Source: Sipunculus nudus (Eukaryota; Annelida; Sipuncula; Golfingiida; Sipunculidae). From it: DNA of 64,000 bases. This document shows positions 35,583-47,286 of the stretch, piece after piece. Position 1 is the first letter of the stretch. Each line of letters starts with the position of its first letter. The position numbers were made by a program, and so were the translations under genes. The stretch lies in contig CM049306.1 in NCBI GenBank assembly GCA_026874595.1, positions 61,760,019 to 61,824,018 of the forward strand, written 5' to 3'. The notes under the pieces were generated by a model that was not told the DNA's origin, made no database searches, and saw only the letters and a list, made by a program, of their open reading frames with translations.

Positions 35583-37507
35583 CTACCAGTTTTTTAGCTC
35601 AGCTGACTATAAGTCATCTGAGCTATAGTCGTGGTCCATTGTCCGTCGTCCGTCCGTCTGTCCGTCCGTCCGTCCGTCCGTAGATGTGGCACGTTTTGAA
35701 ACCGTAAGACCTAGGATTCCAAAATTCAGCATAATGTTAGATGTCCCCAAGATCTCCTACCAAGCCGAAAACTGGGTCTTTGCGACTTCGTTCCTTTGAG
35801 AAATTAAGGAAAAACCTCAATTTTTTATTAAAATCCTATTTTCACACTTCAGGACTGCCTAATATCAAAACCACTCATCTGTTTTTCCTCATATTTACCA
35901 TAAATATTCTTCCATATAGTTCCTATGTACATGCCAGAAATTAAGTCTGTTAAGTATAAATTCTTTAAGTTATGGGCCCAAACATAATGGACTTTGTAAA
36001 AAATCAGGAAAAATATTTACTCACTTATCATGAAAAATTTTGAAACTAGAGTCTATTTTCCCAAGTATATAACTATGTTTAATTAAGATTCAATTGCTTA
36101 CCAAAAATTAGATCTGAATTTTGTAAATTTTTTAAGTAATTAGCATAAAAATAAAATCAGTACCTTAAATTTTGCCCAACTTTGACCATGGCACGTTTTT
36201 TTCCTGTAAGTACCATTGATTTAATTTTCACAGCATGTAAACATAAATATTTAATTTGTTTAAATCTGAAATTTGGAAATAAAAGCTTGAAAATTAAGCT
36301 AGTTATTGATTTTTTTCTTGAGGCTCTATTGTAGTCATTTGCTTTGATTAGAGGTTACAGATGCAGGGTCCCACTCCAGGTCACTGGAAGTCAGCTATGC
36401 CAGGGTTTCTGATTTGTTACAGTCACTGGGGGAGATCCCCTGCTGTGACAGGTGTACAGTTATTCTCATATCACCACCCCCAATATCACCCCCCCCCCCC
36501 CCCCCCCCCCCCCCGCAAACCCAACCCACCAAGTGTTATGCAGTATTGTTATTGTTTTCACTGTATCTCCTTAATTGTATTGCTGTTTCCACTCTAATAT
36601 GCAAAAACTTTCCTTGAAAAAGTAATTCAAAGTGTTATCCAGAAGATGCAATGTTGTGTAATGTAGCATTTTTAAAGAAATCATTTTTCTTTTAAATCAT
36701 TTTACCAATCATAATGGAACCCATCAGTATGCTTAAATTATGATAAAATATGAAACACATTATGGATAAATAAAGACACAATTAAAAATTGTGAAATCTT
36801 AATCAAGTATTTTTTTTAGATCTTTATTGTTTTGCAGATTTAAAAGATATATTTTTGTGGTAAAAAATAAATAAACATTTGTATGCATGATGTGGTGTTA
36901 TCTGACAAGATTGAGATTTATGATGATGCAATTGAGAATTATGAATCAACTTTTATATTCAGATATATATGTTATATTGAAAATGTATAGATATATAAAC
37001 TTAAATTTAAAAAAAAAATTGATGTGATAAAAAAATGAGGATTTATTACAAACATTTGTTCATTATTTTCCTGCATCAGCAGAATTTGAGATCAGGCTTT
37101 GTTTGCCATGTTTTATGTTGTTAATTTGTTATATTTCAACTGTATACATTTCATAAAAAAAAACATATATTTAATAATATATATTATACAAAAAAAAGAT
37201 TCGATTGAACAAATGTTTAAACTACTGAAATGTCAACAGTTAATCGAAAAGCCAACTAATGATCATGGTAATTGTACAGATCATTTGTTCACAAACTGCT
37301 CACATGCTTCAGTTTCAACATTAGGAAACACATGGTCAGGTCACAAAATATTATTTGCAACAATTTCTTGCTCATCAATACAAACCAATCATATAAACCA
37401 ACCATGGCCTTTATTACCTCTTCCTCTTACACTTTATCTCCATTTGATTTTATTTTAGATTTTTACCTTCAAGGTTAACGTCAGCTGAGCACAGTGACCC
37501 ATAGGTC
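35583..37507 (+). repeat. Hairpin-headed dispersed repeat, copy 1
   Basis: It starts TTTTTAG followed by a 13-bp-arm hairpin (AGCTCAGCTGACT-ATA-AGTCATCTGAGCT, one mismatch) and a (CCGTC)n tract (35641-35680). A body of about 420 bp shared with 39957-40390 follows. The probable end at about 37478-37507 has GTCAGCTGAGCACAGTGACC and TCCCTTGTTT. A 26-base C run lies inside at 36489-36514. No coding capacity is evident. Confidence 0.65.
36489..36514. repeat. Poly-C tract (26 bases), the longest of many G/C homopolymers
   Basis: Other runs are C19 at 9215-9233, C12 at 22548-22559, C17 at 22855-22871, C12 at 24460-24471 and C13 at 26328-26340. G runs are G11 at 8948-8958, G18 at 28382-28399, G15 at 28432-28446, G13 at 28793-28805, G11 at 29648-29658, G14 at 37608-37621, G13 at 39932-39944, G16 at 41339-41354 and G17 at 61853-61869. 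Confidence 0.95.
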
Positions 37508-39956
37508 CCTTGTTTATTTACCTTATGAATATACCTTTGAATAATAAAATCCAGTTATGAGAATGGTCTTTAAGTGTGAATCTTGAAATTGTACTCATGG
37601 TAAGTCAGGGGGGGGGGGGGGTTTGAAGCTTTCTGGCCGAGTTGCAGGTAATGGAAATAAAGAGCATCCATTACCCACAACCAGTGCTGTTATTTTTTGC
37701 TGGAATACTTTTTGAAAACTTATTCTGAGCGACACTTGAAGGTACACACACAATATAGCCAGTAATAAACTAGTACTCCAAAGAATTCTAATCATTAAAG
37801 CCTCTAATTCAGAACATCTGAAGATTTTTTTTACATTCACAGATATACCTATATATATAACTGTACTTAAACATTTAATAATAACATTAAAAGAGTTGAT
37901 TAACATATTCTCTTACTTGATTTGAATACCGAACCCGTTTCAGTTTTTTTGCCAACAATAAATTTTATAGCAAAATATTATGCACTGCTATTTAAGATGC
38001 TGTACACCATTTTTGTGTACAGTTGTATGGAAAGCAGTTAAAAGCCAGGTCTAGTTCAAGTAGGTACTAAGTTTTTCTCTTTTATCTGAGTCATTATTTG
38101 TTATTATTAAATTGTGCCGGGCTGAACATTGTTACCTCTTGTATTGTTTCCTGATTATCTGTGAGATTTGTTGATTATGTAACAGGAACAATGATTATGA
38201 CCAGCAGTCACCACATCTCAAAGTTGGTGTGATCTTAGCAACATGGGCGCATCATAATGTATGTACAGGAACTCCATATTTAACAGGTTGTACACATATT
38301 TTCCACAAGTGGATTTTTATGACTTTAACAGAAAAGAGAAGTAGCCCATGAGCAGTACCAGCTTTTTTATAATGCTCTTGCTGAGCAGTGTTAGTAACAT
38401 GACTTGACAGGTAAGTATTAGCCCAGGTTTATTTACCACTTAGTCTCAGTGCCAAGTTCCACCACCTGCTCAATGTCTTGTTTGGTCATTTCTGGCTGAT
38501 CATTTTGGTTCAGTGAATTTGCTGTGTGAATGAATATTCATCTAGCAGAATGATGTTTTGAGAATACATAGATTGGAGTCACTTATATCTACAATGCAAA
38601 ACACCCATAACATCATTGTTCAGAGTACGTGTTGAACCTACATATTTCTGTGACATAATAAAGCATAAGGAGAAAATATCAATTTACAAAACCTGCAAGA
38701 TTTTAAATGCTTTAATGTTTTAAAAGTTCTATTAGCTGTTTATATTATCAATGTATTGATTATTTTCAAACTCATATGTTATTGTTAATGCTTACACAGT
38801 TATCCAAAAGGCTTATGATAATGTGCCAAGGGTGGTGATTTACATGTACACTGAATTAATTATATTTTCTTTTAACTATCCATGCCATTTGTGGGCCATG
38901 CTGATGTCATCTTAAATCCATATTTTACAAATATGCAGTCACAGGTGTTACATGCTTTTAACTACAGTATCAGTTAGTTTGTTTAGACATGATTAAAGCC
39001 AGGTCACACAGACTGGAGAATTTATAATTTATAACATCACCATGGCAACAATTGCATTATTCACCCCCTTTCAACTTGATGTTGATCCTGTCTAGTTGTC
39101 AGTTGAAAAGCTGAACTGGATGTCAATTTAGCCCTGCATTCAGTGGAGGTGTGGCCAGGTTTGCATGAGATGCCTGGACTATCCCTGGAGGAATAATGAA
39201 TGTAAATTATATGTTTTTCTGTGTTGATTCAGATGTCACATTGTCAGTATTTTATTAGGGTTTGGATGGCCTGCAATGAAATGGAAAATTAAATAAAAAT
39301 ATGGTGATATGTAAAATGATTGTTATTATTTAAACATGAAAAAATCTTGTCATGTTATTGTAAACTTTTGTTGTTCCACAGCTGTATTGGTTATGCATCA
39401 AAGGTTCCAGATGAGATGCTCCCTGTAATTATCATAATATTACAGTCCCGTTTACATGATATAGATGTGGAACAAATGGTGGTGATTCTTTTTTAAACCT
39501 AAGATGATTAGCAGTTGTGTCTAAAGTATCACCTTGTGTGCCCCAAGTCTAAATAACTCATTGTTCATTGTGATGGCAAAACCAGTGAAGAAAACCATTT
39601 ATCATTACTGTAAATAGCTGTCAACTAGAATCTGAACCTATTGTGCTGTAGTGTACAAGGAGTATTGTATATATGTCACAGATTTTCTGGTGAATAAAAG
39701 ATCCGCTATTTGTTAAATAGAGATGTCTTGGTGAAGTGTCATTGTGCTTGCGGTACATGTCCTGCTGCAGTTCACTTTGAGTTTATAAGAAATAAAATTT
39801 TATTGATTTGGATAGTCGGTTTTGCTGCCAGCAGCATAACAAAATTATGTCAAATAAGGGTTTATCATTTACGAAAAGTTGTGACTCCATCATGGTTCAG
39901 TCATCACCATTGTGTCTTGAGACAAAGTTGAGGGGGGGGGGGGGATACCATGGTTT

Positions 39957-41330
39957 TTAGCTCAGCTGACTATAAATCATCTGAGCTATAGTCGTGGTCC
40001 ATTGTCCGTCGTCCGTCCGTCCGTAGATGTGGCACGTTTTGAAACCGTAAGACCTAGGAATCCAAAATTCAGCATAATGTTAGAGGTCTCCAGGATCTCC
40101 TACCAAGCCAAAAACTGGGTCTTTGCGACTTTATTCCTTTGAGAAATTAAGGAAAAACCTCAATTTTTTATTAAAATCCTATTTTCACACTTCAGGACTG
40201 CCTAATATCAAAACCACTCATCTGTTTTTCCTCATATTTACCATAAATATTCCTCTATATAGTTCCTATGCACATGCAAGAAATTAAGTCTGTAAAGTAT
40301 AAATTCTTTAAGTTGTGGGCCCAAACATAATGGACTTTGTAAAAAATCAGAAAAAATAATAACCCACTTAACATCAAAAATTCTGAAACTAGAGTCTATT
40401 TTTTTTATTAAAATGACATCTTATGATGAAAATCTTAAATGTCTCAAGTAAGGTTGCTTGGATTGATCCCAAAATCAAACTGACTGAAGATCTTGGATTG
40501 CTCTTTGTCTTTTACAGGAGCCCGGTTGCACCACATGTTATCCTTCAAATTATGCACATGCATAGATATTGGTTATGGAACAAATTGTACTTAAATTAGG
40601 GTTATGACCTTTACTATGAGAGTGGCCTTGACCTTTTATATTTCCAAATATGGTGAAAAACATGTATGGTAAAAATCAACAACATAAAACATTTCTCAAG
40701 TGGATGGATGTTTTTTTCCTGAAAATCAAAATGAAAGATGACAGGTGATAAGTTGTTATAGAAGTTAAAAAAAATAGGGACTGTGACCTTAACCTTTAAG
40801 GTCAAATCAGCCAAAATGCATGATTATAGTGAACCCCTTACCTTTTTAAGTAAGTTACATATTTTCCCTTCAAATTGATACACAAATGGTTTTAACCAGA
40901 TTGTCAGAGTTTTGAAAACTGGTGACCTTGCTTTGATCTTCAAGGTCAGATCTTTGGAATATAGAACTTTTATGAAGCCCATATTTTTGTAGGGACTTCA
41001 TAATTTTTTTCTCTGATTTAACACAAAAATTGTTTTCAACAAGATCTCATAAATAGAACCTGGTGACTCTGACTGTGGTTTTCAAGGTTAAATTTGGAAT
41101 TTATAGGATTTTTAGGAACCGCATGACTTTTTTTAAGTTAGACATATTTTCTTCAAATTTGACATACAAATTGTTTCCACTATGTTTTAAAACTGATGTC
41201 CTTGACTGGAATTCAAGGTCAAATCGGAAGAAACATGAGAGATTTTTTAACCCCATAACTTTCGAATAACTTCATATTTGATTTCAACCAAGTTGTGTGA
41301 CAGGTTCCAAATTTTGAAGAAGAATGGAGC
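39957..41330 (+). repeat. Hairpin-headed dispersed repeat, copy 2
   Basis: This is nearly identical to 35583-36060 over its first ~430 bp (same hairpin, shorter CCGTC tract, same GATGTGGCACGTTTTGAAAC block). It then switches to sequence rich in GACCTTGACC/TTCAAGGTCAAAT words at about 120-150-bp spacing (about 40610-41230). The switch shows the two copies are mosaics that share a head but not a body. Confidence 0.65.
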
Positions 41331-43488
41331 CTAGTTTAGGGGGGGGGGGGGGGGAATGCTCACTATGGGGATACTAGTTTCAAGATGTATATCTACATGG
41401 CAAATGAGTCACAGTATGTAGTGATGTAATGAAAATTGGAAAACTACAGGAAATGGCAGTAATTAAAAATTATTTACCTGGAGCCAAGAGTGCCAGAATA
41501 AATTTATATATGTTATAAAAACCTTGCACTGTTATACAGTAGGATGCATTGACAGATCTTACATGCATAATGAACTACTCCAGATGAGTCATTGGCGCTG
41601 AAATATGTATGTACTGTGAGGACCCAGGCCTAGCCTGTAGCAGTTTTAATTGTATCTTATAATTCATACTCATGATAATAATAAGCCCTAACTGAGAGAG
41701 TATATTGTTCATGTATCATATTGACCAAATCTAAACTTGAATGAAATGTATATCATCACCACCAAGTGGACTTGTAGGTCTCTTTGGGATGTGTATTACC
41801 TTTCACCCACACAAATAGTAAGTAAGATGACAAAGCTTTTGGGACAAATAGGGCCATAAAACACGTTGTACAGGTGTTGAAAAATTTTCTGAATAAAAAC
41901 ACTGTTATGAAGTTTATGTGCTCATACAGGAAATAAAACATGTTTAATGAGTCTGAGAATTAAGCACAAAAAATATAGAGTAAAACAGACAGTGGTATGA
42001 GAGCCAGATAGAGAAATGATGCATATACGTGATAAAAGTCCTGGGGCATTTTACTGAAAGATAATGGGAGATAAGAAATAAAGGATGTGTATTATAGAAA
42101 CCAAAGAACCACTACTAGGAAGTAACAATTCATAGACATCTAGAACAGAGCCTTAAAAAATAGTTTCAACATAAATTAGATAAGCTTACTCCTGGATCTG
42201 GAGAATGATCTGTGTTTGTAAACAGATAAGGTATATATAACAGGATCAATAAACTGTCTGTATACTCTCCACACAGGTAGTCATACAAAGGGCTACAATT
42301 GACACTTGTGTAGCCATATGTCTGTAGAGTAACCCTGTACACAAGAGAGTTAACTTAGCCTTTATTTATTGATTGTATAGGGCTGAGGGGCCACCAGTGT
42401 TATTGAGTGCATGGTCATAGTTTATACTACTGTGTGCTGTAGCTACAACACAAATGGTCAGTGGGTATTGATTTCAAACTGTTCTTGTTTACCTACAGAT
42501 GAAACTACACTGTCAAAGAATGACTGGGCTAGTGTTGGATTTGGCCAGTAAAAGCTTATGGAATAGAGATGAGCATCAAATAATCAGTTTTATTATCAAT
42601 AGGTACATTAAAATCTACATATCTTTACCATATGTATAGCTGCGTCATTCCACCCAGAGCTCTGGCACTATGGGTCCAATCCCAGTGAAACTCTGCATGT
42701 AGATAGAGTCACACCTTGTCATTGTCCTTACAATCTACATTCCCATGTCATATTTTCTCCCCCTTTTCAAATGCTGAGTGAGTCATTCCTGACAAACATT
42801 TCATAAGTTTTCCTGTGGCTTACATTGTTTGTTTTGTGCAGTAAGGTGTCTGTAAAGACAAAAAAAAAGGTCAAGATGTTGTACAGTTATACTACTTGTA
42901 AAATTTTATATATATATGGACAGGTGAAATTTAAGAAAATTAGTGAACTGTTTAATCACAAGGTGCTATTTATTACAGTGGTTAATATGATATTGATATT
43001 CATCAACTCCATATTATATTAAGATTGATTCAAGATAGATTTGTTTAAGATAAATTGGGGTTGATTTGATACTTTGCAATATTAGGTGATTTGAAATAGC
43101 TTCATACCACTTGGTCAAGGTGGCAGGACTGGTCCCCCCACCTGACCTGACTTTGTTTCAGTTTTTCCTTTGCATTGAACAATCTGATGCTTTAATACCC
43201 CCTAAAGTATACATTTTCTGCACGATAAGAAAATTCTCTATAGTTTGGTGATAATAAACTTTGTTTCTGAGGAACAGGTTTGAATTTGTAAGAATTTTTA
43301 ATTTAATTTTAATATTTAACAAAAAAACGTTTATTCCAGCACAACTAAAGCAAATACAGAAATTCTTCCTTAATAAATCGAGAATTTAGATAATAATCCC
43401 CAGGCGTTTTTTTGTTTAGTGAGTTAAGTTAAAAAATTACGATTTTACAGAGTATTTAATTTTGAAATCTTCACAAATCATTTCATTT

Positions 43489-46363
43489 TTAGTTCACTCT
43501 GTGAACTTATGCCATGGCGCAGCGTCCGCCGTCCACTGTCAACTGTCCACCGTCCACCGTCTGTTACCAAATATCTCAACAGCCACATCAGCTATCTTCA
43601 TAAAACTTTGCAGAATTACTAATCATGGGATGGACATGCAAAAATAAGCTTTTGGTGGCGCCACCTATGTTGACCTACTTTCTGCGGGATTAAATGGTCT
43701 TTTCAACTTCTTTCAAGATAAGTCATAAAGTATTAATATTTTGGCCTTCATATCATAGTCAACAGTTCCTTAGAGGAAGGGGAATAATTTGAGTATAAAT
43801 TCAGTCAAGTCATATTCAAGAAAGCTTCTCTACGGAACTTCAAATTCTGTCGATCGTAAAATATGACAGCTTGATGTGTTTCTATGTATACATGATGTAT
43901 TGTCTGTTACCAAATATCTTAGGAACTGCTGCAGCCTTCAGTTTCAAATTTCACAGGAATATTAATCATGTGACTGCTAAATGATTTTGACCTCCAGGTG
44001 GCGCCACCTGTGTTGACCTACTTTCTGCGGGAAAAAATGGTCTTTTCCACTTCTTCCAAGATAAGTCACAAAGTATTGATATTTTGGCCTTCATATCATA
44101 GCCAACAGTTCCTTAGAGGAAGGGGAATAATTTGAGTATAAATTCAGTCAAGTCATTTTCAAGATGGTGTCTCTACGTAACTTCAGATTCTGTTGATCGC
44201 AAAGTATGACAGCTTGATGTGTTTCTATACATAATGTATTGTCTGTTACCAAATATCATAGGAACTGCTGCAGCCTTCAGTTTCAAATTTTACAGGAATA
44301 TTGATCATGTGACTGCTAAATGATTTTGACCTCCAGGTGGCGCCACCTGTGTTGACCTACTTTCTGCGGGAGGAAATAATCTTTTCCTCTTCTTTCAAGA
44401 TAAGTCACAAAATATTAATAATTTGGCCTTCATATCATAGTCAGAAGTTCCTAAGAGGAAGGGGAATAATTTGTGTGTAAATTCAGTCAAATCATTTTCA
44501 AGATGGCATCTCTACAGAACTTCAAATTGTGTGGGTTGCAAAATTTAGCAACTTGATGTGTTTCCATACAGGATGTATTGTCTGTTACCAAATATCTTAG
44601 GAACTGCTGCAGCCTTCAGTTTCAAATTTCACAGGAATATTAATCATGTGACTGCTAAATGATTTTGACCTCCAGGTGGCGCCACCTGTGTTGACCTACT
44701 TTCAGTGGGAAAAAATAGTCTTTTCCACTTCTTTCAAGATAAGTCACAAAGTATTGATATTTTGGCCTTCATATCATAGCCAGCAGTTCCTTAGAGGAAG
44801 GGGAATAATTTGAGTATAAATTCAGTCAAGTCATTTTCAAGATGGTGTCTCTACGTAACTTCAGATTCTGTTGATCGCAAAATATGACAGCTTGATGTGT
44901 TTCTATACATGATGTATTGTCTGTTACCAAATATCTTAGGAACTGTTGCAGCCTTCAGTTTCAAATTTCACAGGAATATTGATCATGTGACTGCTAAATG
45001 ATTTTGACCTCCAGGTGGCGCCACCTGTGTTGACCTACTTTCTGCGGGAAGAAATAAACTTTTCCACTTCTTTCAAGATAAGTCACAAAATATTAATAAT
45101 TTGGCCTTCATATCATAGTCAGAAGTTCCTAAGAGGAAGGGGAATAATTTGTGTGTAAATTCAGTCAAATCATTTTCAAGATGGCATCTCTACAGTACTT
45201 CAAATTGTGTGGGTTGCAAAATTTAGCAACTTGGTGTGTTTCCATAAAGGATGTATTGTCTGTTACCAAATATTTTAGGAACTGCTGCAGCCTTCAGTTT
45301 CAAATTTCACAGGAATATTGATCATGTGACTGCCAGATGATTTTGACCTCCAGGTGGTGCCAGCTATGTTGACCTACTTTCTGTGGGACAAAATGTTACT
45401 TTCCACTTCTTTCAAGATAAGTCATAAAGTAATAAGAGGAAGAGGAATAATTTGAGTATAAATTCAGTCAAGTGATTTTCAAGATGGCAAATCTACGGAT
45501 GTTGATGTGTTTCTATACATGATGTATTGTCTGTTACCAAATATCTTAGGAACTGCTGCAGCCTTCAGTTTCAAATTACACAGGAATATTGATCATGTGA
45601 CTGCTTAATGATTTAGACCTCCAGGTGGTGCCACCTGTTTAGCTACTTTCAGCAAGCTGTAATGGTGTTTTCTGCTTTTATCCAAAATATGTCATTAAGT
45701 ATTTATTTGTTATAATCCACAAAAACAGAGTCTCCTCTAGGACCCTTGGACTGATCTTTCCAAAACCTGGCATACTTGTTCCCTCACCTATGAAGTTGTA
45801 GGTAACAATGATGGAGAACCTTTCTGTGCAGTACAAACCTGGGTTTCTTTTATATAACAACCCTCAATCTCAGGAGTGGTTCAATGTATTGATCTGAAAT
45901 TTGTCATGTCTATCCATCTAGGAAAGTTTTTTTCGTTAACCAGACAGGTGGCACCATTTACAATACTTTTTGCGGAGTGTCCAACTTTGCATTTGCCATT
46001 TGATTGTCTTAGTGTTTGTTCAGTGTATTGGGTTGAAATTGTGCATGTCCATAGATCTTTGTCACCCCCATCTCGTAAACAAGACTGGTGGCGCCATCTG
46101 CAATAATTTTCCTGTGGTGTCCATTCATACATTTGCTTTCGGTGAAAATTGCTCATATCTCAGGAGTATTGGTCTGAAATTTGGCATGTGCAGTCATCTT
46201 GGAAAGTTTTCTCATAAACCAGATAGGTGGCACCACCTACCTTGTGCAATAGGACAGTGTCCACTTGGAAAGGAATGAATGGTATTTTCACATTCATTTT
46301 ATTTTAATCACTTGCCAAATTGCACAGTAATTCACAGACTCATTAGACCCCTGGGTCTCTTGT
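43489..46363 (+). repeat. Hairpin-headed repeat containing a 339-bp tandem array
   Basis: The head is TTTTTAG, a hairpin AGTTCAC-TCT-GTGAACT and a CCGTCCACTGTC-type tract (about 43525-43560). The word TGTCTGTTACC then recurs at 43901, 44240, 44579, 44918 and 45257, exactly 339 bp apart, then at 45528 (271 bp, an internal deletion). A first, diverged unit starts near 43558. Each unit also has CCAGGTGGCGCCACCTGTGT. Three 140-bp units follow (45871-46290). The end has AGACCC-CT-GGGTCT and CTTGTTTA (about 46342-46363). Confidence 0.85.
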
Positions 46364-47101
46364 TTACTTTTACCTTAAAAAAATCCTTCAAATTTAGTAT
46401 AGGTGTAAAATTAAAAAAACGCTTTTTAGAATACATATTAACAATTACATATATCAAAGATGGTATGTTTCGGACAAGTAATTACTGATAAATAACGCTC
46501 TAAAGATAAGGTTCAGGTGAAATTATTTTTCCAGAAAATGGCCAAAAAACTATATTCGCAGAGATCATTCGTCCTACACTCGTAACTAACCACAATTACA
46601 TGTTGACAGTTACATGAATTTGGTCAAAACGGTGGTTCTTATCAAACCATGCTATAATAACATGGATTTATTGACTATTTTGCTTAAAAAACGTATTAAA
46701 AAGATAAAAGCGACTTGTCAAACACCACGTGCATGGACTTCAGCAGGCGGAGCTTACACTTTTTGCCGAGTGCCAAGGTGCGCTGAGCACCCGACAACTG
46801 GGACCCGCGGCTGAACAGGTGCATAGCCGGGCCTAATAGGTAACCGCGTGTTCACACAGGAACAAGGGGAGGGGTATCTATTGCCATTCAAGGAGAACGA
46901 AGATTGATTTACTTATCAAGGTTTACATACATTATAGGTATTTAGGAGTTGACAATGGAGAAGAGTTTATAATGAACATACAAATCTCGCATACACATAC
47001 AAGTCATTTTTTACCCTCACTGTTTACACAGTTTAGTTTTATAAACAGTTTATATGCACTGTTGAGTGCGTAACATTATATATTTCAATACTATTACGTA
47101 C

Positions 47102-47286
47102 CGGACGGACCGTGGGTCTTCACGTTGTAGTTGGCAGAAGATTTTAGAGATGCCCTCATCTGACGATTCATCGTTGCTGGCCATCAGTTTGATCATGGAA
47201 GTAGGTTCGGCCCACTAAGACTTCTTGATATCATTCAACTGCTGCAGTTTTTCAAGTGGCATTCGGAGCTTGTGTCGTCGGCCCAT
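47102..47286 (-). pseudogene. Possible first exon or retro-fragment, unknown protein, with in-frame stop
   Basis: On the minus strand, ATG at 47286 opens M-G-R-R-H-K-L-R-M-P-L-E-K-L-Q-Q, reaches a TAG after residue 24, and stays open in the same frame (acidic S-N-D-E-S-S-D-E-G, then Q-L-Q-R-E-D-P-R-S) up to a good donor CG|GTACGT at 47101. The codon-like composition and higher GC content than the surroundings make it stand out. I do not recognise the protein. It could be a pseudogene piece, an opposite-strand gene's first exon, or chance. Confidence 0.3.
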
